A stretch of DNA of 17,869 nt. Origin: GCA-002784865 sp035646815. Its GTDB lineage: Bacteria; Patescibacteriota; Microgenomatia; Levybacterales; UBA12049. Position numbers and translations under genes: made by a program. Shown here piece after piece: positions 12,341-17,869 of the stretch (position 1 is the stretch's first letter; every line of letters starts with the position of its first letter). The stretch is from contig DASRON010000047.1 of NCBI GenBank assembly GCA_035646815.1, forward strand, positions 1 through 17,869, in the 5' to 3' direction. The notes beneath the pieces are model-generated. The model saw only the letters and a program-made list of their open reading frames with translations. It did no database searches and was not told the DNA's origin.

Positions 12341-12346
12341 TATAAT
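12341..12346 (+). promoter_or_regulatory. -10 box of the tRNA-Leu/trigger factor unit
   Basis: Consensus TATAAT preceded by TTTTG, eight bases before the tRNA 5' end. The -35 region is poor. Confidence 0.55.
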
Positions 12347-12354
12347 AGCAAAAC

Positions 12355-12436
12355 GCCAGGGTGGCGAAACTGGCAGACGCGCATGGTTTAGGACCATGTG
12401 GGGCAACCCTTGGAGGTTCGAGTCCTCTCCCTGGCA
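12355..12436 (+). tRNA. tRNA-Leu (TAG)
   Basis: An 82-nt class II tRNA: perfect acceptor GCCAGGG/CCCTGGC, D stem GCG/CGC, and anticodon stem CATGG/CCATG around TTTAGGA (anticodon TAG). The long 13-base variable arm has a GGG/CCC stem, and the T arm is GGAGG-TTCGAGT-CCTCT. The discriminator is A with no encoded CCA. The trigger factor gene starts 29 bases later. Confidence 0.96.
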
Positions 12437-12465
12437 CAAATACGCATAAAAGGACTCAGAAATAT

Positions 12466-13293
12466 ATGGCAAGTACAATTAAAAAACAAGAAGACGGAAC
12501 AATTATTCTAACCATTACAATCCCTAAAGCAGATGTTGTAAAGGCAAAAGAAGCAATTACTGAGGACTATGTTAAAAATGCACAAATTCCAGGTTTTAGA
12601 AAAGGAAAAGCACCTAAAAAAATAGTTTTGGAAAAAATAGACCAGGAAAAAGTAAAAGAAGAAGCTTTAAGAAAGCTTTTGCCCCAAACATACATTGAAG
12701 CTATAAATGAGCATAAAATAAAACCGATTATAAATCCTAAAGTACATGTTCATAAAATAGAAGAGGGAAGCGATTGGGAATTTGAAGCAATCACTTGTGA
12801 AGCACCTGAAATTGATCTAGGGGGATATAAGGAAAATATTAAAAAAGTAACTGCTAAGGGAAAAATAATAATTCCTGGAAAAGAACAAAATCAAGTTAGC
12901 TTTGATGAAATAGTTATAGAATTATTAAAATCTGTAAAAATTAAAATTCCAAGCGTAATAATTGAACAAGAAGTAGACAGACTTCTCTCACAAACCCTTG
13001 ATGAAGTAAAAAAACTTGGCCTTACTCTAGAGCAATATTTAGGATCTACAGGAAAAACAGCTGTTGATTTAAGAGCAGAATATGCTACAAAAGCAGAAAA
13101 TGACGTTAAACTTGAATTTACCTTACAAAAAGTAGCTCAGGATGAAAAAATAAGTGTAGAGGAAAAAGAAATAGATGAAGCAATAAATCAAGCAAAAACA
13201 GATGCAGAAAAAAAGAATCTAGAATCAAACAGATACCTTTTAGCAAACATCCTACGTCAACAAAAAACGCTTGATTTCCTAAAGAACCTGTGA
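12466..13293 (+). CDS. tig: Trigger factor lacking the PPIase domain
   Basis: The start is ATG 12466 (275 residues); the longer frame from 12361 would read through the tRNA and is not real. Residues 1-115 form the ribosome-binding N-domain with the signature IPGFRKGKAP (41-50), which docks at the exit tunnel next to L23. At about residue 125, where other trigger factors enter the FKBP-type PPIase domain, the protein goes almost directly to the helical C-domain (FDEIVIELLKSVKIKIPSVIIEQEVDRLL, then helices to FLKNL). Typical trigger factors have about 430 residues. It should still hold nascent chains but not isomerise prolines. It sits between tRNA-Leu and the DUF5660-like gene, 17 bases from the latter. 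Confidence 0.9.
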   Translation: MASTIKKQEDGTIILTITIPKADVVKAKEAITEDYVKNAQIPGFRKGKAPKKIVLEKIDQEKVKEEALRKLLPQTYIEAINEHKIKPIINPKVHVHKIEEGSDWEFEAITCEAPEIDLGGYKENIKKVTAKGKIIIPGKEQNQVSFDEIVIELLKSVKIKIPSVIIEQEVDRLLSQTLDEVKKLGLTLEQYLGSTGKTAVDLRAEYATKAENDVKLEFTLQKVAQDEKISVEEKEIDEAINQAKTDAEKKNLESNRYLLANILRQQKTLDFLKNL

Positions 13294-13310
13294 TATAACA
13301 AACCTATATT

Positions 13311-13979
13311 ATGTCAAGCAAAAAAGCAAAATCATTAGCGTTAAATAATATTTATACAAACCCCATAGAAACCGTAAGGAATGTTTCGTCTTCTGTATCA
13401 AAAGCTTTAAGTGAAGAAATTAAACAAGATGCTTGGAATTCTTGGGAAATGCTTCTTGGAATTGGAAGATTTGGGAAAGCAGAAGGAGAAATGCAAGAAG
13501 GTCAAGAAATTGATCTTATGACAAAGAAAAAAACAGAAGAAAAGAAAAAAGAAGAACAAAAATTTGCTGAGAAAAAAGCAAAACTAAGAAACATTGAAGC
13601 AGGAATTAATTATACCGCAGAAGTAATTCATGCAGAGAAAAGAATAACTCAGGAAACAAACAGAGAAATAAAAACGACTGTTCAGGAAATCATGAGTGAA
13701 ATTGGAAAAATTAAAGCAACTTCAAGAGAAATTGCAGCAGAAATTAAAGATGTTAATATACTTCAAATGCCTGAAAATCCTGGCAAATACCATGTTAACT
13801 TCTTAGAGTGGGTACTTGCTGTAATAAAGACAGCCAGAGTAAAAATTGAAGATTCAAAAGTATGGATGAAGCAAATGTCTACAAAATCTGCTAAAAAAGG
13901 TCACTGGACTCAAGACAAGAGAAAAGGAACTCAATTTGGTCTCTCAGGAGAGCGCATGGTTGCAACTCAAACAGGATAG
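13311..13979 (+). CDS. DUF5660-like coiled-coil protein of unknown function
   Basis: This 222-residue cytosolic protein has no signal or membrane helix. The N-terminal 50 residues include DAWNSWEMLLGIGRFG. A highly charged Lys/Glu coiled coil follows (about 70-150). The C-terminal part reads YHVNFLEWVLAVIKTARVKIEDSKVWM and is rich in basic residues at the end. The overall look matches DUF5660 proteins known from Microgenomates; I recall this family rather than derive it, so the label is moderate. It follows trigger factor by 17 bases and ends before a leader terminator, so it belongs to the tRNA-Leu/tig unit. Function unknown; a structural or nucleic-acid-associated role is only a guess from the coiled coil and basic tail. 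Confidence 0.75.
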   Translation: MSSKKAKSLALNNIYTNPIETVRNVSSSVSKALSEEIKQDAWNSWEMLLGIGRFGKAEGEMQEGQEIDLMTKKKTEEKKKEEQKFAEKKAKLRNIEAGINYTAEVIHAEKRITQETNREIKTTVQEIMSEIGKIKATSREIAAEIKDVNILQMPENPGKYHVNFLEWVLAVIKTARVKIEDSKVWMKQMSTKSAKKGHWTQDKRKGTQFGLSGERMVATQTG

Positions 13980-14008
13980 CTATGATATATTATTATGAAA
14001 ACAATTTC

Positions 14009-14037
14009 TTTCCAGTTTATTTTTAAACTCCTTTAAT
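14009..14037 (+). promoter_or_regulatory. Possible promoter of the first DGHHRVR gene
   Basis: -35 TTTCCA (14009-14014), 17-base spacer, -10 TTTAAT (14032-14037). A start near 14044 would place the inverted repeat 14041-14069 at the very 5' end of the leader RNA. The match to consensus is fair only. Confidence 0.35.
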
Positions 14038-14040
14038 AAG

Positions 14041-14069
14041 GGTTTTAGTAAATTGGGAGATCTAAAACC
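14041..14069 (+). promoter_or_regulatory. Leader inverted repeat upstream of the terminator
   Basis: GGTTTTAG (14041-14048) and CTAAAACC (14062-14069) are perfect 8-bp arms around a 13-base loop. The loop contains GGGAG (14055-14059), identical to the 3' arm core of the following terminator. It could therefore pair with the terminator's CTCCC (14083-14087). This would be a two-state leader if the region is transcribed from 14044. Confidence 0.35.
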
Positions 14070-14080
14070 AAGAATTTATT

Positions 14081-14102
14081 AACTCCCTTTAGGGAGTTTT
14101 TT
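14081..14102 (+). terminator. Intrinsic terminator ten bases before the first DGHHRVR gene
   Basis: AACTCCC, a TTTA loop and GGGAGTT make a seven-pair stem, followed by six T's (14097-14102). It could end the trigger factor/DUF5660-like transcript, attenuate the gene at 14112, or both. The gene start is only nine bases after the T-run. Confidence 0.8.
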
Positions 14103-14111
14103 ATTATAAAA

Positions 14112-14732
14112 ATGGAAAGACATTTATATATAAAAACGGACACTGATGGTTATCAAGAATCGGCAGGTAATGCTAGTCATCTAACTCCTCATGAATGCGA
14201 TAAATGTCCTCACCCTATTGAGCCTTATTTAGGAATTTTTGCTTCCGATATTATGAATCAAGGCTACGGAATGCTTCTTGATATTCCAAGAATAAATTTA
14301 TTTGGAACACAAACGGTTTCTGAATATATTGAAAGCAAAAATCGGTCAGTACAAGATAAACTTTCTAGATGTGGCATTGCATGTTTAAGAAAAAATCCTC
14401 CCTTAGGCTGTGTTTTGATTGAAGGTGGGCGTGCAGTTATTGCACTTGCTGATGGACATCACAGAGTAAGAAATCTCGGTAATACAAAGTCAAAACCGAT
14501 ATATTCACCCATATTGACAATTAGTGTTTCTGAGTTAAGTGAAGTGTTAACCCAAGCAAACCCAGATATTGCAACTAGTCTTAGTCCGAAAGCATTAGAT
14601 AATTCAATTAGAACAGATATTACAGCAACTTTAGCTTCTTTTAGATCAATGCCTGCTCATAAACAACCAGTTCCAATATACGGAATACAAAGCATGAGAG
14701 AATTACAAAGAAGATTTCCGCCTGCTTATTAA
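14112..14732 (+). CDS. ParB/sulfiredoxin-like DGHHRVR protein (first of a tandem pair)
   Basis: The 206 residues show no signal peptide. The recognisable core is INLFGTQTVSEYIESKNRSV (61-80) followed by AVIALADGHHRVRN, where DGHHRVR (114-120) resembles the phosphate/nucleotide-binding box of the ParB N-domain/sulfiredoxin fold. The C-terminus PIYGIQSMRELQRRFP matches the end of the neighbour. An N-terminal insert HECDKCPHP adds a CxxC (Cys29, Cys32). There is no helix-turn-helix like that of true ParB, so chromosome partitioning is unlikely; ATP/CTP-dependent chemistry is possible but unproven. The ATG lies just after a terminator, with no good ribosome-binding site nearby. Confidence 0.75.
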   Translation: MERHLYIKTDTDGYQESAGNASHLTPHECDKCPHPIEPYLGIFASDIMNQGYGMLLDIPRINLFGTQTVSEYIESKNRSVQDKLSRCGIACLRKNPPLGCVLIEGGRAVIALADGHHRVRNLGNTKSKPIYSPILTISVSELSEVLTQANPDIATSLSPKALDNSIRTDITATLASFRSMPAHKQPVPIYGIQSMRELQRRFPPAY

Positions 14733-14746
14733 GATTTATCCTATAG

Positions 14747-14775
14747 TTGACAACCGATAGCAAAGCATCTATAAT
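14747..14775 (+). promoter_or_regulatory. Consensus promoter of the second DGHHRVR gene
   Basis: Perfect TTGACA (14747-14752), 17-base spacer and perfect TATAAT (14770-14775). The predicted start is near 14782, leaving only about 12 leader bases before ATG 14794 and no Shine-Dalgarno. Confidence 0.85.
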
Positions 14776-14793
14776 CTAACCTCTTTTAAGAAC

Positions 14794-15354
14794 ATGACTG
14801 AATCACCTGGAAGAACGCAACACCCAAATGAATCATCAAGGAGACATACTCCATATAATTTACTCTATGATGGGATTAATCTTGAAGAAAATATTGGTTC
14901 AAAAGGTAAGAGGTTTGTAATATCTAGAAGCTATTTATTTGGTACTCAAGAATTATCTGAATATAGTCAAGCAAAAAGAAGACAAGTATTAGCTGAATTT
15001 GAAATAGATGGAAGGGACTACATGCTTAAAAATCCTGTTATTGTTTTAAGTAATAGTTTTGCAAATGGTATTCAACTGATAATTATTGATGGGCATCACA
15101 GAGTAAGATATGCTCCAAAATTTGAAATAACAGATATTCCATGCTTAATCATAGATGCGGAAACGTTAACTTCCGTAATTAACGAGGAAAAGGGCACAAC
15201 TTTGACGCCAGAACAATTTCTTCTTGAGACGCAACAAAATGTTGCAAATGCCCTTGAATCTTTTGATAAAAGAATCGTAAATTACAGGCCTCCTCAATTT
15301 CTATTTGGCGTTAACACTGTCAATGAACTAAGTAAACGTTTTCCCACCTTTTAA
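14794..15354 (+). CDS. ParB/sulfiredoxin-like DGHHRVR protein (second of a tandem pair)
   Basis: This 186-residue cytosolic protein is collinear with its upstream neighbour: SYLFGTQELSEYSQAKRRQV (46-65), IQLIIIDGHHRVRY with DGHHRVR at 99-105, and a matching end FLFGVNTVNELSKRFP. It lacks the CxxC insert and the first 30 residues differ, so the pair is an old duplication. Each copy has its own control region: a consensus promoter here, a terminator leader for the first. The fold assignment rests on the DGHHR box after a hydrophobic strand, typical of ParB-N/Srx domains. The substrate is unknown. Confidence 0.75.
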   Translation: MTESPGRTQHPNESSRRHTPYNLLYDGINLEENIGSKGKRFVISRSYLFGTQELSEYSQAKRRQVLAEFEIDGRDYMLKNPVIVLSNSFANGIQLIIIDGHHRVRYAPKFEITDIPCLIIDAETLTSVINEEKGTTLTPEQFLLETQQNVANALESFDKRIVNYRPPQFLFGVNTVNELSKRFPTF

Positions 15355-15397
15355 TATCTATAATAGAACTTCAAACTAACATATCAATAAAGCCGTT

Positions 15398-15425
15398 GTG
15401 ACAAAATAACTGCTTGTGGTAAAAT
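15398..15425 (+). promoter_or_regulatory. Promoter of tRNA-Val and the downstream operon
   Basis: -35 GTGACA (15398-15403), 16-base spacer, -10 TAAAAT (15420-15425), eight bases before the tRNA. No other promoter is obvious before the HD-domain gene, so it may drive the whole run to infC. Confidence 0.6.
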
Positions 15426-15433
15426 AACTTTGC

Positions 15434-15507
15434 GGATCCATAGCTCAGCTGGTTAGAGCGTTGCATTGACATTGCAGAGGTCAGAGGTTCGAGTCCTCTT
15501 GGGTCCA
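15434..15507 (+). tRNA. tRNA-Val (GAC)
   Basis: A 74-nt cloverleaf: acceptor GGATCCA/TGGGTCC (one T-G wobble), D stem GCTC/GAGC, and anticodon stem TTGCA/TGCAG around TTGACAT (anticodon GAC). The variable loop has five bases and the T arm is AGAGG-TTCGAGT-CCTCT. The discriminator is A and CCA is not encoded. Confidence 0.95.
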
Positions 15508-15523
15508 CAGTTTCTACTTATTT

Positions 15524-16105
15524 ATGACAAGAGACGAAGCATATAAATTTTTAACAGATAACGTAACCAATAAAAATCTACTAAAACATCATTTAGCAGC
15601 AGAAATTGTTATGAAAACTCTTGTTAGATATTTTAACTCCAAAAAAAAACCAGAAGATTCTGTTTTAGATGAAAATAAATGGGCAATTGTCGGACTTTTA
15701 CATGACGCAGATTATGAACAAACCAGAGATAATCCAGTAAAGCATGCTGTTTTACTTTCTGAAAAATTAGTCGGAAAAATAGATGAGGAATCTATTCATG
15801 CAATTCTTGCTCATAATAAAAACTTTACAAAAGTTGAGCCTGTATCACTTCTTGACTGGGCATTATACTGCTCAGACGAGCTAACCGGCCTTATTGTTGC
15901 AGGAGCACTTATTCATCCTGATAAAAAACTCTCATCTCTTACTGTCGAGTTTATTTTAAATAGATTTAATGAAAAATCTTTTGCCAAAGGAGCAAACAGA
16001 GAGCAGATTAAAATGTGTGAAGAAAAACTAGGAATTCCGCTTAATGAATTTATTGACCTTTCTTTAAAGGCAATGCAAACCATCTCCTTGCAACTTGAGC
16101 TATAA
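15524..16105 (+). CDS. HD-domain phosphohydrolase-like protein
   Basis: This 193-residue cytosolic protein has the HD-superfamily metal site in order: HH (22-23) in LLKHHLAAEIVM, GLLHDADYE with His60-Asp61, HAVLLSE (His74), and HAILAHN (His92, His97). A conserved Asp follows in LLDWALYCSDELTGLI. This matches small stand-alone predicted HD hydrolases (COG2316-like), which probably cleave a phosphate ester or nucleotide; the substrate is unknown. It starts 17 bases after tRNA-Val and is followed by the DUF5665 gene after 16 bases, so it is likely part of the tRNA-Val-thrS-infC transcript. Confidence 0.87.
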   Translation: MTRDEAYKFLTDNVTNKNLLKHHLAAEIVMKTLVRYFNSKKKPEDSVLDENKWAIVGLLHDADYEQTRDNPVKHAVLLSEKLVGKIDEESIHAILAHNKNFTKVEPVSLLDWALYCSDELTGLIVAGALIHPDKKLSSLTVEFILNRFNEKSFAKGANREQIKMCEEKLGIPLNEFIDLSLKAMQTISLQLEL

Positions 16106-16121
16106 GCTATATAATTAAAAT

Positions 16122-16358
16122 ATGATTAACAAATATCAAAATGCTGAATCAAGCATGGGAAGAATTTTTCGAAATAACTTTATGGGAGGAATTGCCTGGG
16201 GAATTGGTGCAACAATTGGAATGTCTCTCTTATTTGCCATCTTAGGCCTTATTCTTTCTACAAAGCTTGATTTTATTCCAGTAGTTGGAACTTTTGTTAC
16301 AGATGTCACTAAATTTGTTTTGGAAAATTTACAAACAAAACCTCTTTTGATAAAATAG
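16122..16358 (+). CDS. Small membrane protein, DUF5665-like
   Basis: A 78-residue protein with a short polar N-terminus and one glycine-rich membrane helix (about 22-46, GGIAWGIGATIGMSLLFAILGLIL). A segment reading LDFIPVVGTFVTDV follows, the pattern of DUF5665 membrane proteins, which are often found beside translation genes in CPR genomes. Its function is unknown. It lies 16 bases after the HD gene and four bases before thrS, so it is co-transcribed with them. The family label is from memory of the motif; the membrane helix is plain in the sequence. Confidence 0.78.
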   Translation: MINKYQNAESSMGRIFRNNFMGGIAWGIGATIGMSLLFAILGLILSTKLDFIPVVGTFVTDVTKFVLENLQTKPLLIK

Positions 16359-16362
16359 CGCG

Positions 16363-17592
16363 ATGAATGATAAAAACTTAAAAGACCACAAACAAATAGG
16401 GCAAGAGCAAGAATTGTTCTTTAGTCATGATTATGCACCAGGTGCTCCTTTTTGGCTACCTAAAGGCATGATTATTTTTAAAGAACTTGAGAGATATATT
16501 AGGGAAATTACTGAAAAAGGAGGATATCAGGAAATCTCTACTCCTATTATGGTCAAAAGCCAACTTTTCAAAGAATCAGGACATTGGACTAAATTTGGAG
16601 AACACAATATGTATAACTTGATTCTATCTGATGAGAATGATGATTCAAAGGGAATCTCCTATACCTTAAAACCTATGAACTGTCCTGAAGCAACTATTGC
16701 ATATAGGTTTAGACCAAGATCATATAAAGAGCTTCCGCTAAGACTTTCTGAGATAGGAAGACTTCATAGAAGAGAAAAGTCAGGTGAAGTAAACGGACTT
16801 TTAAGAGTAAGGCAGATAACCATGGACGATGCACACATTTTTGCAACTGAAAATCAAGTTCTTTCAGAAATTGAAAAAATCTTAGATATGATGATTTCTT
16901 TTTATAACAGTTTTGGATTTGAATATAAATTTATGCTTGCTACTCGCCCTGAAACCTTTGCCGGAACAAAAGAAGGATGGGGAAAAGCGGAAAAGGATTT
17001 AGAAAAAGCTCTTGAATCAAAAAAACTAAAATATGAAATAAAAAATAAGGATGGAGCTTTTTATGGACCAAAGATTGATGTCCATATTAAAGATTCTTTA
17101 AATCGTGATTGGCAACTTGCAACTGTACAGCTTGATTTTCACATGCCAGAAGCTTTTAAGCTAAAATATATTGATAATTCTGGAAAAGCAAAACAACCTG
17201 TTATGATTCATAGAGCAATTTTTGGCTCTTTTGAAAGGTTTTTAGGAATATTAACTGAACATTACCAAGGAGCATTTCCCTTATGGCTTTCACCAGTTCA
17301 ATTAGTCATAATTCCAATTGCTGATAGACACGCAGAAATTGCCCACAGATATGCAAGAGAACTTGCAAAAGAAGGAATACGAGTAGAGGTTGATGACAGA
17401 GCAGAAACAATGCAAAACAAAATAAGGCAAGCTACTTTACAAAAGGTACCATACATGGGTATAATAGGGGACAAAGAAAATGAAAATAAAAACTGTTTAG
17501 CAATAAGAGCAAGAGACGGGAAAGATTTAGGACAACTAAACCTTTCTCATTTAGTAAAAAGGGTAAAAGAAGAAATTGATAAAAAGATATAA
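16363..17592 (+). CDS. thrS: Threonyl-tRNA synthetase, catalytic core and anticodon domain only
   Basis: This enzyme charges tRNA-Thr. The 409 residues begin right at the class II core (DHKQIGQEQELFF, 8-20), so the TGS and editing domains, about 230-240 residues in typical 640-residue enzymes, are absent. Zinc ligands are kept: Cys107 in KPMNCPEA, His158 in DDAHIF and His283 in MIHRAIFGSFERFLG. Motif 2 is LSEIGRLHRREKSGEVNGLLRVRQITMDD. The anticodon-binding domain runs from about 310 to 409 (PVQLVIIPIADRHAEIA...). The usual MNCPGH reads MNCPEA. Without the editing domain it cannot clear Ser-tRNA-Thr itself. The gene follows DUF5665 by four bases and overlaps infC, the classic thrS-infC order. 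Confidence 0.96.
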   Translation: MNDKNLKDHKQIGQEQELFFSHDYAPGAPFWLPKGMIIFKELERYIREITEKGGYQEISTPIMVKSQLFKESGHWTKFGEHNMYNLILSDENDDSKGISYTLKPMNCPEATIAYRFRPRSYKELPLRLSEIGRLHRREKSGEVNGLLRVRQITMDDAHIFATENQVLSEIEKILDMMISFYNSFGFEYKFMLATRPETFAGTKEGWGKAEKDLEKALESKKLKYEIKNKDGAFYGPKIDVHIKDSLNRDWQLATVQLDFHMPEAFKLKYIDNSGKAKQPVMIHRAIFGSFERFLGILTEHYQGAFPLWLSPVQLVIIPIADRHAEIAHRYARELAKEGIRVEVDDRAETMQNKIRQATLQKVPYMGIIGDKENENKNCLAIRARDGKDLGQLNLSHLVKRVKEEIDKKI

Positions 17593-17869
17593 GCGAAAGC
17601 AAAGTGATCGAAAATTTTACAGAACTAACGAACGGATTTATGCTCCGACTTTACGTGTATTAGATACTGAAGGAAAACAGATTGGAATTCTAAGCAGAAA
17701 CGAAGCGCTTGAAAAAGCAAAAGAGCTAGAACTTGACTTAGTAGAGATTGCTCCAAAAGCAAAACCACCTGTAGCAAAGATCATTGATTTTAAAAAATTT
17801 CTTTATCAAGAGCAAAAGAAAAAAAGAGAAGAGAAGCGTAAGGCAAAAGTGTCTGAGACAAAAGAAGTA
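17576..17869 (+). CDS. infC: Translation initiation factor IF-3, N-terminal part (runs off the window)
   Basis: Beyond thrS the frame reads DRKFYRTNERIYAPTLRVLD, then IGILSRNEALEKAKELELDLVEIAPKAKPPVAKIIDFKKF, the IF-3 N-domain. A Lys/Glu-rich linker helix (QEQKKKREEKRKAK) runs to the window end. No ATG exists in this frame upstream of the domain. An in-frame stop lies at about 17561, so the only standard start is TTG 17576 (an ATA follows at 17579). The frame overlaps the end of thrS by 17 bases. IF-3 genes are known for rare start codons that allow self-control, as with AUU in E. coli. The identity is certain; the exact start is a best choice. The C-terminal domain is outside the window. Confidence 0.9.
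   Translation, partial: MIKRYKRKQSDRKFYRTNERIYAPTLRVLDTEGKQIGILSRNEALEKAKELELDLVEIAPKAKPPVAKIIDFKKFLYQEQKKKREEKRKAKVSETKEV

Noticed and set aside
12361..12465. N-terminal extension of trigger factor (MAKLADAHGLGPC...)
   Set aside because: It is a translation of tRNA-Leu. The real start, ATG 12466, gives the normal trigger factor N-terminus.
14112..15354. Plasmid or chromosome partition locus, based on the ParB-like DGHHRV box
   Set aside because: There is no ParA, no helix-turn-helix or dimerisation domain, and no parS-like repeats nearby.

Overview
The window is an AT-rich, densely packed bacterial chromosome segment. It carries an unusual set of reduced translation proteins: a trigger factor without its peptidyl-prolyl isomerase domain and a threonyl-tRNA synthetase without TGS and editing domains. 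It also has a DUF5660-like coiled-coil protein, four tRNA genes with no encoded CCA, and TGA used as a stop. Together these suggest a Patescibacteria/CPR genome, perhaps Microgenomates, read with the standard code. That placement is inference from gene content, not from a marker-gene tree.

Layout. Positions 1-1467 (+) hold the end of a PfkB-family (adenosine-kinase-like) sugar kinase and S-adenosylhomocysteine hydrolase, two steps that clear SAH and adenosine. Positions 1469-8483 (-) are a nine-gene block, tightly coupled except for one 53-base gap. The upstream half, in transcription order, is a DUF1573 protein, a Cys-rich membrane-anchored protein of unknown function, and a CcdA-type thiol/disulfide membrane protein. 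After the gap come a CsoR-type Cu(I) repressor, a Met-rich exported protein, a membrane-anchored cupredoxin, a Cu(I) P-type ATPase, a UreH/DsbD-like membrane protein fused to a cupredoxin, and a CopZ-like metallochaperone. This reads as one copper sensing, chaperoning, export and envelope-handling system. Similar G-tract dyads overlap the ribosome-binding sites of both half-operons, each with GGGGAG six bases before the ATG. A 23-bp dyad lies just upstream of csoR.

Positions 8515-12334 contain divergent promoters, tRNA-Phe, a LysM/transglycosylase, a GNAT acetyltransferase (-), tRNA-Gly, a YbaK-type aminoacyl-tRNA deacylase broken by a +1 frameshift in a C4 run, and two related exported lysozyme-fold proteins. 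The second of these follows a leader with two consecutive terminator-like hairpins and a possible 11-codon leader peptide.

Positions 12355-17869 (+) contain tRNA-Leu, the short trigger factor and the DUF5660-like gene. Next comes a leader with a terminator-like hairpin, two tandem paralogs with a ParB/sulfiredoxin-like DGHHRVR motif, then tRNA-Val, an HD-domain protein, a DUF5665 membrane protein, a catalytic-core-only thrS, and infC starting at a non-ATG codon inside thrS. Promoters of the TTGACA-N17-TATAAT type are easy to see before several units. No gene-less stretch exceeds 300 bases, and I saw no CRISPR array, insertion sequence or rRNA.
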